This document shows, in pieces, positions 11,365 through 22,641 of a stretch of DNA of 64,000 nucleotides. Location of the stretch: positions 31,781-95,780 of the forward strand of contig FTLJ01000085.1 of NCBI GenBank assembly GCA_900155495.1, read 5' to 3'. The notes beneath the pieces are model-generated. The model was not told where the DNA came from and did no database searches. It worked only from the letters and a program-made list of their open reading frames with translations. The translations under genes and the position numbers were made by a program. Each line of letters begins with the position of its first letter. Position 1 is the first letter of the stretch. Origin of the DNA: Porogramme epimiltina. Taxonomy: Eukaryota; Basidiomycota; Agaricomycetes; Polyporales; Polyporaceae.

Positions 11365-11578
11365 TGAAGACGACTCCGATTCTGACGAGGACACATCAAG
11401 CACATCTTCAGGCACCTCGACGTCCGACTCGGACAGCGACTCGAGCGCAGACGCAGACACAGACGCGGACGCGCCACGCCCCATGAGGCCGCTGCCCCAG
11501 CGGGGCAGGAGCGGCGCGGGCCCGGCGATAGTCGTCCTTTCCTCAGCCCCTTCCAAGAGCAACCATCGCGCCCCCTGA
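10599..11578 (+). CDS. NOPCHAP1: NOPCHAP1-like (DUF4598) snoRNP assembly factor
   Basis: Four exons (10599-10707, 10774-10902, 10972-11108, 11231-11578) give 240 residues; a second ATG at 10602 is equally possible. The core matches the C12orf45/NOPCHAP1 family (DUF4598): DLFSRLNA, then LLSRVQAFLPELAASNADLL, VDIEHLGP and YIEMNLGLGVFE, the last motif being joined across intron 3. In animals this protein links NOP58 to the R2TP chaperone during box C/D snoRNP assembly; the same role here is inferred. The C-terminal third is an acidic run encoded by near-perfect GAGGAC repeats (about 11331-11363) followed by Ser/Thr/Asp-rich sequence, a typical nucleolar-protein tail. It sits in the unique spacer of the inverted duplication. 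Confidence 0.8.
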
Positions 11579-12479
11579 CGCCGCCCCCCTCCTTCCCTGC
11601 CTGTCCCCCCGCGTTCCGTCATGTACCGATTGCCACGCCTGTCCCCCAGGGCGTTCGAACGATGATTATGGCTCGCGGGCTCCCACTGCGCACGGACGAG
11701 CGCGCGCTCGCGAAGGCCCCGGTATCTTCAAGGCGCGCACGCTTGGCGGGCGGCAGCGGCGCGGGCGTAGTGTGGAGCGTGGAGGCGTACAATATGGCAC
11801 ATCTTCTATTTCGTGGCCGCGGGCGGGCGCATGCGGCGCCGCCGCGTCTATCTATGATACAGTACGGGTGGGAACCACGCCCGCATCCGGAGGGCGGAGG
11901 CCCCAATAACTGATGTCGATAAGTACACGCCGCGCAAGCGGGGCTCCGGGATCAAGAAGGGGCGGGGGAGAAGGCGAGATGTAAAGCTGTAGAACTGTAA
12001 AAACTGCGCAACAAATAGCGGGCACGGCGTGCGCGTACGTATGATGACATAGCGTGGCATGGCGTGGTGCGGTGCAGTGCGTGAAGAATGACGGGGGGAG
12101 ACGGCCTTGGAGATACGAGCATCAAGCATCCATATGCGTCGCCTGTAAACGGCGCAGCGCGGCGCGCCGGCGGTCGACGCCTTGCGAGGAAAGTAGCGTA
12201 TAATAGGAGAGCAAGAATAACCTGGCACGCGCGGCAGGAAAGCGCGTCGCGTGCGGATAGACGAGAGAGGGCGAGAGGCGAGAGGAGGCGAGAGAAGCGC
12301 AGTGTACACGAGAAGGACAGGAAAAATAGAAATGTGGCTGTATGGGGTTCGCGGTAGGTCGGCCGTGGGGCCGGGGTGAGAAAAAGGAGGGGTGCGGGAG
12401 TCGGGGTCGACCCGGCTCGGAGGTACTCAAGCGACGGAAAGAGTGTCGATACGCGTTCGAATTCTCCACTTGGGCGCGT
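11579..12479. other. Convergent intergenic region
   Basis: 900 bp between the stop codons of the NOPCHAP1-like gene and the ferric reductase. Very GC-rich; the open frames are GC artefacts without family resemblance. It probably holds both 3' UTRs. I see no RNA gene or repeat. Confidence 0.5.
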
Positions 12480-14753
12480 TTACCACCCGAAGGCTCTGCG
12501 GGGAGAACGGGTTCCGGTTAGCATCTGAACAGGCCGGCGCCGGCGTGGGATACTACTCACTCTTCGTGCAGCTCGATGCCGCCGATTGTCTTGCGGCGCT
12601 CGGGGTCGAAGGCGCCAACCGCCTTGCGCACGCCCTCGGCGAGGCTCGTCGGGCCACACACGCCGACAATGACGCCCGTGAGCCCGCCTCCACCACGGCG
12701 GCGCTCGCGGCCGCCGGAGAAGAGCGCGGCGGAGCGGTCAACGCAGCTCGTGAGGATCTTGTCGAGCTTCGGGCGCGAGGGCGAGAGCGTGATGCCGGGC
12801 GGGAGCGCGCGGAACGCCTTCAGGGCCTCGGGCGACGCCGCGCGGGTGTAGAAGACGTTGATGCGGAGCGTCGCGTACGCGTCCTGCGCCTGGGCGAGGA
12901 GCGAGAAGAAGAGCGGGAGGAGCGGCGTGAGCGCCGCGGGGTCCTGCACCGTCCACACGAGCTCGATGTGGCGCACGCGCGAGCGGTACTCGAGGTCCTT
13001 CTTCATGAGGTCCTGCGCCGCCGCGAGCGCGAACGTGATACCGCTACCGCCCGCGACGAACATCGCGCCCGAGAAGCTGGAGAAGATGGCGTGGCCAGGG
13101 CCGCCGTAGGGGCCCTCGATGACGACCTGGACGTGGCTCCCTACACCGTTCGCCTCGCCGTAGTCGGCGCGCTGCGCGAGCGAGTAGAGCTTGTTCGTCC
13201 AGTCGCCCGCCTTCTTGACCATGAGGACGAGGCCCTCGCCGCTGGGGCAGCGGCTCACGCTCGCGATGGTGAACGGGTGCGACTCAGCCCAGCCGCGCCA
13301 GCCCATTCCGAGGCTGAGCACGCGCAGGCGGACGTGCTGGCCCGCTCGCCAGCCCGCGTTGATCGCGGGCACCTCAACGCGCGTCATACCGAGCTCGGGG
13401 ATAGGGCGGAGGCGGGCCATCGCGACGCGCGACTTGACGAGGCGCAGGATGCGGTCGAAGCCGTAGATGCCGGCCGCGGTGAGCACGTAGGGCACCGAGA
13501 CGGTGTAGTGCTCGCAGACCGCGACGCACATGATCACGGCGGCCGCGATGTGGGACGGGATGAAGATGCCGTTGTAGAACCGCTGCCTGACGAAGTCCGT
13601 CGAGAGGAGCAGGAGAAGGTCGGCGCAGACGAGCGCGACCATCCCCCACTGGAAGGTCGGAATCTGCATCTTGGCGGCGAAGGTGCCCGCGGAGGACCAA
13701 GTATAGACTGTTGAAGGGGGCCTCATCAGCGGGGCTCGGCTGCATGCGGACGAAATTGCTCACAGTAACCGATGGCGTGGACATTGGCAGCCAGAACGAA
13801 GATGCGACCGGCGAAACGGTGGAGGTAGTTCAACTGCGCCAAAACGGGGTCAGGACCAAGTACAACAGCAATTTGATACCCGGAACTGCGGTCGGAGCGG
13901 GAACGAGGAAGACGCCGAAAGGGAGGCGGAAGAGAACCGTGGTAAATTTCATGAACGGAAAACTCACCCTCTCGTATCCGAAGCCGATGAGGAGGCCCAC
14001 GAGGTTGTTCTTGGTCCCGAGCGCGATGATCACCGGAATTTGGCTGACCGCGAGGAAGCCTGCGCGGACGGGGTCCGAGAGGGGGTTGGACATGTAGAGC
14101 CCGGCGTAGAGCATGAGGCCGAAGTAGGCGAGAATCATGAGCGTCTTGCCAACGGTCATGCCAGGCCGGACGCCGACACGAAGCCAGGCGGCGGGGGCGG
14201 GGAGCATCGTCGACCAGCCGGGCATGTGGGTGGGGACGTTCTGGCGGCGGCGCTCGCGGGCGGTGGCGGTCGAGGCCTTGCGCAGGACGTCGGCGTGGGT
14301 GACATACGTGTGCGATGCGTCCGTGGTCGGTCCGCCCCAAATTCCGTGGCCGTACGAGGTCGCGTGGTCTTCGTACGACTCGGGGCCGCCCTTGAGCTCG
14401 GGCATGTGGGCCGGGGAGATGGGGGAGATGACATCCTGGCGTTTGGCGGGGAGGCGGGTGACGGAGGGCCTGTGGTCGAGGTAGATGGAGCGGAGGAAGT
14501 GGCCGTCTATCCACTCGCGCTTGTGGGTGAAGCGGATGGCAGCGCGGGGGAGAAGGAGAAGGAAGAAGAGGGCGACGGCGCAGAGAAGAACGATATCGAT
14601 GTCGAAGAGGAAGACCGAGTTGTCGACGGCGGGGCCGGCGGGGGCCCCTCCTGCGGCACCTGCGGATGCAGCACCAGAGGAAGAGGAGGAGGAAGAGGAA
14701 GTTGCGTTGGTCGCCTGGGAGGCGTTTGTAGCGACGGCGGCGAGGAAGGACAT
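12480..14753 (-). CDS. Ferric/cupric reductase transmembrane component (FRE family)
   Basis: Plasma-membrane flavocytochrome that reduces Fe(III)/Cu(II) with NADPH before metal uptake. Exons on the minus strand: 14753-13968, 13833-13764, 13707-12561 and a 16-nt last exon 12495-12480, total 672 residues. An N-terminal Ser-rich segment and first membrane helix are followed by the ferric reductase domain. Haem-ligand histidines appear in LNYLHRFAG and ANVHAIGYFY, with further His in IPSHIAAA. The FAD site is HPFTIASV; NADPH-site motifs are GPYGGPGH and AGGSGITFA. The tiny last exon supplies AFGW, completing the C-terminal HEEAFGW that is typical of this family and confirms the splice. It lies alone in the spacer; no permease or multicopper oxidase is next to it. 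Confidence 0.93.
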
Positions 14754-16999
14754 GGCGTCGAAAGAACGTTAGAGGTAAAGAGTGACTTGGGACCAACGCG
14801 GGGACGGAGACGGGTTATACCAGATACACCAGGCAGAGCCCCGCAGTCGGTGAAAACTGTAGGACGGACAGCCTTGGAGGAGGAGGTAGTAAAGAAGGAA
14901 ACGCTGCAAGCACGCGAATCCCGTTTCGCTGCTGCGCGCGCCTGCTCAACCCTCTCCCGCCCCCCCGGCAGCCGCCCATACCTTATCAATCCCCCACGCC
15001 TCGCGACCGTCGTCCCGGTCCTCGTCCATCGCCAGCTCCAGCCTTCGCGAAACATTCCGCGCACAGAGCGCAGTTGTCTTTGTCTCCCCTCGCCCGACAC
15101 ACGGCCAGCTAGCGTCCGCTGCGCACGTCCACGCAGGCTTGGCATGCGCCCGCCGTCTGCAGCGTGGCCTGTCACCCGCACATCGGAGGCATCGACGCAG
15201 CCTCCTTTGCACCGAACACGGCCACCCGCGCGGAGAGGCGGCGGGGCCTCGGGAACGACGAGCGGAAGGGGGTGCAGGTGACGTCCATCCACCCATCGAG
15301 ATGGCCCCGTCCGAGGCTCGGTGGCGGCGCCCCCGCGGCACTCCCGTCTCCCGTCTCCCAACAGCCGGGCCACGCCTCGAGACGAATCGACGGCCAGCCT
15401 TTGACGATCGGCAACCGTGGCGAACCGTGGCGACCGCTCCACCGGGCTCCGTTCCAGCCCACTCAATTGTTTATGCGGCCCCGCACCCGCCAGCTGTGCC
15501 GACCCGCTCTGCTCCCCGCCGTCCAGGCCTCAAAATGACGACGCCGTGCCTGGCCACCCGCCGATCTGCATCCCCGTTCCACGGTCCTGGTGCACGCACA
15601 CCCCGCGATGCTCGATCTCGCTCTTGTTTGTCGCAGTTGAGTCCCTCCGTGTTTGTGCTCGCTTCGCGAGTGGCCCAAGTTGCTTTGCTTTGCTTCGCGC
15701 GCGCGGGAGGGGGGGCTGCCGGCCGCTGTACCGCAGCGGGCTCTCGTCGGAAAGGCGACACAGAACGCCCGGGGCCGATCAGCTCGTCGCGCGATGCGCA
15801 CAGTGCACTTACAAAAGAGCCGTGCCGTCCGTCTTTGCCGTAACCATCCCTCGCGCAGCGTCTCCTCCCGGGCCTACGATGCGCAACTTGTTGCGGGCGG
15901 TTCCAGGAAGCGCATAGCCAGTCACGATGTCCGCAGCCCTTGTGGCGGGGAAGGCCGAAGTCCCTCAGGGTGTTCTCCGGGGGATCGCGTGGCGGGAGGG
16001 GGGATCTGGGGGAGTTCATTGTGTACGCGCAACTGAGGTGGGCCATGGAGGAAGACGGCAAAGAGGATTGAACTGTGGACATCCTTGCGCACTCCGATCC
16101 CCTGCTTTAAGTCGGACCGGTTTGATTGTGTTCCACCGGGTGATGATATGCTCTGAATGAATGTGGATGCTCATTCGCTGCCCCTCTCCTTCTAGTGCTC
16201 GTGATGTCCTTAACAAGGTTTCACCGGCACCGCGGCCCCTCATGTTTGTGGACGCAGCCCCTGACCACGGCATAGTCGCGTGAGGGTAGTGGCATCCACG
16301 TGCAGCTATTATTTCGTGCCTATTTATCGCGGAGCTGATCACCCACAGGAAGTTCCGAATTTAACAGATGTGCCTCACAGGAACAACGCCCCCGGGTGCC
16401 TTTATGATGCTCTTCTCAAAGCCCCTTCACAAAGCACATTAATACCTCGTCTTGACGGCGAGCTCCATTCGTCGTAAATAGCACAAACACGCGTTTAGAG
16501 TGTACAGCGATCCGCTCTCCGAAGTTACTGCGGCGCATTCAGAGGCGTGGGGAACGCACGGATAGTACGCTTCCTTCCCAGAATAGTATCTCGGTCAATA
16601 ACATGTCACTCCTATGTATAGAACATCACCATACCACCGTGACGTACGAAATGCCCAGCCGCAGGGTGCAGGTACTGGGGGCACGCGCAATGTCGCATGC
16701 GAAGGACAATTCCCGAACTGGCGAGATAGTATCGCAGCGCGGTCTAGTGTCCCAGATGCGGTTGCGATTGACGTTCTCCAGAGGGACTGTTGGGGGGCGT
16801 CGCGAGCCGCGGCCTCCGCGAAGGCGATACATGATGTTGTGCAACACGATGCAGAGGGTGCCTATTTTCCGGCTTAATCATCCCCGACCGGTAACTCGTC
16901 GCTCGAGTTCCGGCCGGAGTCGTCAAGATGACCAACAAAATTGCTCGATATAGCAGGGGGTCAAAGGAAGACGGCATTCCGTTCCAGTATGCCAACATA
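14754..16999. other. Gene-poor stretch between ferric reductase and right arm
   Basis: About 2.2 kb. The GC-rich part (14.8-16.0 kb) has several overlapping long frames on both strands with Arg/Pro/Ala-rich, low-complexity translations and no start-proximal or splice logic, so I do not call them genes. The part from 16.0 to 17.0 kb is of ordinary composition with nothing recognisable. It should include the ferric reductase promoter. Confidence 0.5.
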
Positions 17000-19900
17000 T
17001 GGATAAAGAGTGTATAACGTCGTATTTCCGAGACACCTCGCATGTACTACAGTACTGAGGAGCTTCGGATCAACCGTACAAACTACTGTACGGAGGTGGG
17101 TGGTGTAAGGTATCGATGAGGTGGGGTTACAAGAGACAGCTATGTCATGTTTTTCCGGTTATGGGGTATCGTTATGTGTTTTTTTGGTGTTTCCAATATA
17201 GGGCTACGGCCTCGCAGAACCACCGCGAAGCCGCAACCACCACCCCCGCAGACGCTTCGTCCACGGCATCCCTGCGGGGGGTGTTCGACCGCCTCCAGGT
17301 GAAGCGCGGTCGGCCACGTCCTTGTCCGTGAACGTGCCTGTGCCAGATGCAGAGGGTGGCTCCATAGCGCCAGAAGTGTGCGAGAACATCGAGTCGATGA
17401 TCGACGTTGGGGAGGTACACGAGGTCGAAGATGCGGTTGACAGCCTCGAAGGCAAGTCTTGGTCGTCTGGGTAGACGAAGATAGAGCTCGCGTCGGCAGG
17501 GTTGAAGAGAACCGAGTCGACATCGTCGACGTCGAGGGTGATACCGATGTCAGCAGCGACGGACAGGACGTCGTCCCAGCCAGAGAGCGAGTCGGGGATT
17601 GGCGAGGTGCTGGAGGAGTCGTAGACGCCAGTGGGTACGGGCGCCAAAGGGTGCTGGCCAGAGCGCAGCGACGAGGCGCTGAGGCGGGGCGAGGTCGCGA
17701 GCCTCCCCGAAGAGCGAAGTGGGGGTCGTCGAGCAGAACAGACCACGTCCACATCAGTCCAGACGCTTGGGATCTTAGCGGTGGACGTTGGCAGGGGCTC
17801 TGGGCCGCCGCAGAACTGGACGGTGCAAGACTGTGACAACATCGCGCTGTCGCAGGCGGGGATGTCGACGATCACAGCGTGGTGAGAAGGGCTAGGTCGG
17901 AGTCGAGAGCAGAGCGTGAATCCGCCCTTAGAAAGGCCGACAGACAAGTCCACTGACACGAGATGAGCCGAAGACGATGGCAACCAGACTGAGTTGGTAG
18001 AGTGGGCCAAGGAGGTATCAGAGGATGAGATGTCGTCCGCTAGAGCCCAGGGGTTCGGAATAGCTAGTGTGGAGTCGAGTAAGGCAGACGAGAGTGTTGA
18101 GCTGTCCATGGTCTTGACGACGATGGGTCCGTCAGAGGAAGAAGCAGACTGGGCGACCCGCAAGCAAGAAGACACAGCAGAGGATGGTGAAATGTTGGCA
18201 GAGTCGGAGATACTAGAGCGCGCAGCCTTCGGGAGACAGGGTTGAGTGCGCTGAGATGAAGCACAGAGCGGAGACGAGTCGGTAGGCCTCTGGTGTGTAG
18301 AGATGAGGAGCCGGGCGGAGGATCGAAGAAGAGAATGACGAGGGACCTCGTCCGCATGAGTCCAGACGGCAGGGACAGAAGATCGAGGTAGAGGGGCCGA
18401 AGCAATAGATGGTGGGAAGCTGTCGACCAAGTCAACGAAACAAGGCTGAGACCGGGCATAGCCAGAAGGGAACGGGCGGAGAGGAACAGGACCATAAGGT
18501 GGGCTAGACTGAAGAGGAGAGGAAAGAAGAGACTCTTGCATGAGCGACGAGTATGAGTTTGAAGAGATAGTGGACGGGATGTCGGGTGAAAAGGTGGCGA
18601 TGGGGTCCCAGACGACCGGAGACAAGAGAGCAGAAGGCGGTGGCAGCGAGGATGTCGAGGATGTGGACAGGGACGAGGCCGGGGAGGTAGGAACGATGAC
18701 AGACTGCGATGGGTCGGTACTACGCGATGAGACTGGAGCCGAGTGCGAAGGGGCATCAGGGATCGGAGACGCGGAGCTCGAGGTGTCGACGACTGGGTCC
18801 AGCGCGGGTGCAGGGACATGAAGTCGAGAGCGCACAGGTAGGGTGCCAAGATGAGGCTCGTCAGAGTCGAGGCACCTCCACGGCGCAGACGTGGTCAGGG
18901 TGAGACGTCGAACAGGGTGGCAGGGAACAGGGCGGGCCGAGATCTTGTCCATGTTCATCCAGACGCTGTGGATCGCGGCGGTGGTCGAAGGCGATGGAAA
19001 CTCGAACAACGTGGGGTCGTCCATGTACTCGACGACGCACGATTGAGGGGTGTGCGCATCATAGCGGGGTGTGTCGTTGACTACAGGGACGGTCGGCTTG
19101 GGGATCGACAGGACACCGGGGCAGAGAGAGAAGTTATCCCTGAGGGCGGGGAGAGGCCATCCACCAGCGTGAAGAGTGGTCCATGAGGCAGGGGAGGCGA
19201 TCGACACAGTGGAAGTCGTTCGGTTGATACCACCCGAAGGCAAGGTGGCGGCGACGGGAGAGGGCGCAGGGATATCGAGCTCGGGGGAAACCCAGGTGAA
19301 TTCCGGGTGGGGCTCTTCACCGTCGGGGTATGCCTCAGCGAACTTGATCTGGGCGATGTCCAATGTCTAGTAGCGACGAATGGTGAGCAAAGGAAATGAA
19401 CACGAAGAGAAACAGCACACACAGGCTCAGAATCACGCTCGTCAAGCACCGCCGCAGGAGGATCCTTCCGTGGCTCATCCCAGTCGCTGGTCATCAATGT
19501 CAGTACATGGTTATGAACACGGTGACGTTGGAACATACAAGCCGTCGAACCACGGGTGTTGCATGATCTCCTCCCACCCAGGCCGCCGAGTCGGGTCCTT
19601 CACCAAGCACTGCTCCCCCAGCCACCCTGTCAGAAACACCTTGAAACTGGAACCCAAGAGTGCTTACCATGCAAAGAAGGTCGAAAAACTCGTCGCTCGC
19701 GTCCCCATCGATGAGCACCGACCCTTTCTCCACGCAGTCCCGGACCTCATCCGCGTACTCGCACTCCCCGGTCCCAAATAGAGGCTACGAAACCATCGTT
19801 AGTTCCCCCAAGTAGCCATGAAACCCAGCGCCGATGTCACATACCCTTCCATCTACCGCTTCACCAAGCGACATCGCCCACGCCCACACGTCCACCTTCG

Positions 19901-21265
19901 CCGAGCATGGTGCTCCCGCAAGCTGCTCTGGAGGAGCATACATCGCCGTCCCACACGACCCGCTCACTGTGCTGTCGGGCCCGACCCTGGAGGCGATACC
20001 AAAGTCGGCGATCACAGGCTGGTCATGAGCATCGAACAGGACATTGTCGGGCTTGAAGTCACGGTGAACGACTCCCATCTCGTGCAGCCTCTTCATCCCC
20101 AATGCCTGCCCACCCATGTGAGATCCTCGCGCAGATGTTGAACAGAGTACACTCACAAGAGACCCAAAGATCCGCCGTGCCTCGTCCTCCGACATCTTCT
20201 CCGACATTGCCATCTTCTCCTTCAGATCTCCTCTAGGCATCACGTCCTGCATGTGCAAGTCAGGATCTGGTAAAGATGGCGGAGAAGGAAGGACGGACCA
20301 TGAGGTAGTAGAAACGGTCCTCATCCTCGAAGCTAGCACGGAGCTGGATGAATCTCGGGTCCCCTTCCACCATTCGCATGATCGCTTGCTCCTCCATCAC
20401 CTTCGTGTCGTCCGTAATTGACGTACTCGCCTTCGAGACCATCTTGAGGGCGTAGATCTTTCCCGTGATGCGATCCTGGACCTTGAGGACGTAGCCGTAT
20501 GCGCCAAATCCGAGGGTGCGAATGATGCGGAAGTCCTTCGTGGTAAGCTTGCGAGGAGGGGGTGGGCTTGGGGAGGCGGCAGCAGCGGCGTATGCAGAAA
20601 GGTCTTCTTCCTCGTCATCTTCATCGTAATCTTCATCGTAATCTTCATCATCGAAGACGTCCATCTTGAACGCGGACGTGAGACATTCACTAACGACATC
20701 CGCTGCCTTGGCACAGGGGAGAGAGGGGGCCGTCGGCGGGGGAAGATGAGTGATGGGTGGGCTCTCGGTGTCTTCCGACGCGACGTCCTTTCCGAGGGGA
20801 GGAGTGCCTATGAGAGTCGCCACACTTGACGGGGTGGGAGATGGTGCATCTGCCCACGGCGCACACCAAGGCTTTCCCTTCTCCTGTCCCTCACAGTAAG
20901 CCAAACGCAGGGTCGGATCAGTGTTGAATCGTGAGACTTACGGGGCTACCGTGATCGTCGGAAACAATACGTTTGCGAGCGTCCTCGTGTCCTAAGACCC
21001 CACTGTCTGTCTCGACGATGGTGGAGTGCTCGACCTGAACGAGAAGGGGAGATTCGGGTGCCTTGGGAGTCTTGCGGAACTTGCGGGATGGGGGGCGAGT
21101 GTTGGGAGTTCGGTGGAAGAGTTTGAAGAACATGATGGGTGGGATAGCGATGTTGAGATAGCAGGGGATCGAGACAAGGAGTGGAACGCCCAACAGGGAG
21201 AGGAAGACGAGGGGAGGGACTTGATATGAGTCGGGGGCTGGATGGAGGCTGGCATGTTGGCCTCT
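17000..21265 (-). repeat. Right arm of the large inverted duplication
   Basis: Reverse-complement counterpart of 6085-10350. The match runs from the kinase 3' flank (about 17000) through the whole gene to about 130 bp upstream of its ATG. The arms point toward each other's 3' ends across a spacer of about 6.6 kb. Divergence is visible as scattered substitutions and codon-sized indels. Confidence 0.9.
17204..21133 (-). CDS. AGC-like protein kinase with long Ser/Pro-rich tail (right copy)
   Basis: Second copy of the kinase at 6224-10161. Exons (minus): 21133-20942, 20883-20299, 20246-20157, 20105-19845, 19784-19668, 19609-19539, 19486-19423 and 19366-17204, giving 1180 residues. Every intron position and phase matches the left copy and every border keeps GT..AG. 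One of the donors has changed from GTAAGT to GTGTGT without losing function by consensus. Catalytic motifs are identical (LGFGAYGYV, ALKM, HRDFKPDN, DFG, APPEQ). Length differences are whole codons, for example one Lys fewer in the N-terminal region. Both genes are open from end to end, which argues that both are expressed and constrained or that the duplication is fairly young. Confidence 0.87.
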
Positions 21266-21528
21266 GGTCGAGGCTGGCTGCCAGGTTTGACTCTTAAGGA
21301 TGTTTCGCTTGACTTGTAGAGAGTCATTGGTATATCAACAGAGAGGGGTATCGAGGGGTAATATGGACCTGGTCGTTATAAACGATAGACGACGAGGGAC
21401 TCTAGAAAGATGCTCATCGAAAGCTCAAATCATTGAAATGGCCATACGCAGACTGCAGCCACTGACGCGTTTTAGAGCACGTGATCGTATCCTCAGCTGT
21501 AAACGCCGGTATATGTCTAGTCTCGTGC

Positions 21529-21556
21529 CAAGACCCTCCACGTGTGGAGGGTCTTG
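21529..21556. repeat. Left subterminal palindrome of the transposon
   Basis: Perfect 13-bp arms (CAAGACCCTCCAC and its complement) around a 2-base centre, GT. It could extrude as a hairpin. It lies 11 bp inside the element end. Confidence 0.85.
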
Positions 21557-21857
21557 TATCTAAGTCGGGCTTTTGATAGGGGTCTGCAGGGGGCCGCAGG
21601 ACTACAGTTGATACTTATCGTGATAAGAGATATATATTTACCCGATCAACACGCACAATGTAAATGAGTCATTATCGTTGCTCTAACGATCGTATAGCCG
21701 CTTCAAATCCTTGAAGACACGTCTTCAGGTCGATATTGAGCACATCATCATACTATGTGTAATTACATGATTTTCTTTGTCCATGGACTCGCAACCTCCT
21801 AGCTCCGTCCGAAGCAATGGCTCTCTCCCAGCGGCCCTCGTAAGCTCAAGAAAAAAA

Positions 21858-21952
21858 TGGCGCCTGCAAGAATTGAACCTGTGCACAAAGCAATACAAGC
21901 GCCAAGTAAAACGCTGCCGGTAACGTATCATTTTCCACTACGCCAACAAGGC
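21858..21952 (-). ncRNA. tRNA-like Pol III unit inside the transposon
   Basis: On the minus strand a perfect A box (TGGCGTAGTGG) starts 7 nt after position 21952 and a B box (GGTTCAATTC) follows 66 nt later. A run of seven T (complement of 21851-21857) sits directly after the unit, as a Pol III terminator would. A 4-bp D-stem-like pairing is possible, but I could not fold complete acceptor and anticodon arms. It may be a degenerate tRNA, a SINE head, or chance. Confidence 0.35.
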
Positions 21953-22406
21953 TTTACAGTGCTAAGGAGTGCATATTATATGACCCATTGTGCTGGCTGA
22001 GCACCCAGGGGTTCGCTGATGTTGAGGAGCTCGTCCCGGTAGCACTCTCGCGATGACTCCCTTACCATTACGTGAGCTTCCTTTCATGTAACTACGAGAT
22101 AGAATCGTTTGCGGGGCTCTCCCGTAGGCTTATGTTCCATGAGGTGGGGGGACGGGCGCTATTCCGCCATCCGAATAGCACAGCCATACTTAACCCATAA
22201 GTAAAGAGTAACAAACCAACTCCCCAGCTCGCGCTCCTACCTATTGCGCCTCTGGCACATTTGGGACAAAATAGATGTATAGAGGGGTAGTAATACATAT
22301 GGTGTGTTCAACAGAGCCCTAAAAATGAGGGAAAACGGAAGGGAGAGTCAAAACAAGAGCGAATAAAGTCACCCTACAGACCCCTAGTAAATACCCGACT
22401 TTGATG

Positions 22407-22434
22407 CAAACCCCTCTGCTTGCAGAGGGGTTTG
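22407..22434. repeat. Right subterminal palindrome of the transposon
   Basis: Perfect 13-bp arms (CAAACCCCTCTGC and its complement) around a 2-base centre, TT. It is 11 bp from the element end, the same distance as the left palindrome, and differs from it at four base pairs, each changed on both sides. Confidence 0.85.
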
Positions 22435-22641
22435 TGCCGAACCTAGGTATATGTCGTGCCCGCTGTACTCATTCAACATCATGTTTAGCCAGCACATTCA
22501 GCGGTCCTAGTTATGGAAGACAGGCCCACATGTGATAGGGATAGAGTCCGAGGGAAAGTGGAACGCGATAGATTCCATGTGGAATACAAATGTATGGCAT
22601 GCCCTTACATCCCATCCACCCCGTCCGTCCAGCCCCACATC

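Larger units (their letters stand above)
21508..22455. mobile_element. Non-autonomous DNA transposon (MITE-like, 928 bp + 10-bp TSD)
   Basis: The direct repeat GGTATATGTC occurs at 21508-21517 and 22446-22455. Between them, 21518-22445 begins TAGTCTCGTG and ends with the complement of TAGGTTCGGC. The terminal 74 bp at each side are inverted repeats of one another (21518-21591 and 22372-22445) with identical internal spacing: 11 bp, a 28-bp palindrome, then 35 bp containing AAGTCGGG and AGGGGTCTG. No transposase frame lies inside, so it is non-autonomous. A 10-bp target duplication with long inverted repeats would suit a Mutator-like (MULE) parent; the class is inferred. Confidence 0.72.

Noticed and set aside
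12392..13714. 440-codon plus-strand frame
   Set aside because: Antisense shadow of the ferric reductase coding exon; translation is Arg/Glu/Ala/Asp-rich low complexity.
13726..14796. 356-codon minus-strand frame overlapping ferric reductase exon 1
   Set aside because: Wrong frame for most of its length (Pro/Arg-rich). Only its last part coincides with true exon 2 of the ferric reductase.
14507..15917. Several frames over 150 codons on both strands
   Set aside because: They overlap one another, are Arg/Pro/Ala-rich as expected from random GC-rich DNA, and show no domain or splice pattern. Part overlaps the ferric reductase exon.
21518..22445. Helitron/Helentron assignment for the transposon because of its terminal hairpins
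   Set aside because: Helitrons make no target duplication; the 10-bp direct repeat and long symmetrical inverted ends fit a cut-and-paste element better. Kept only as an alternative.
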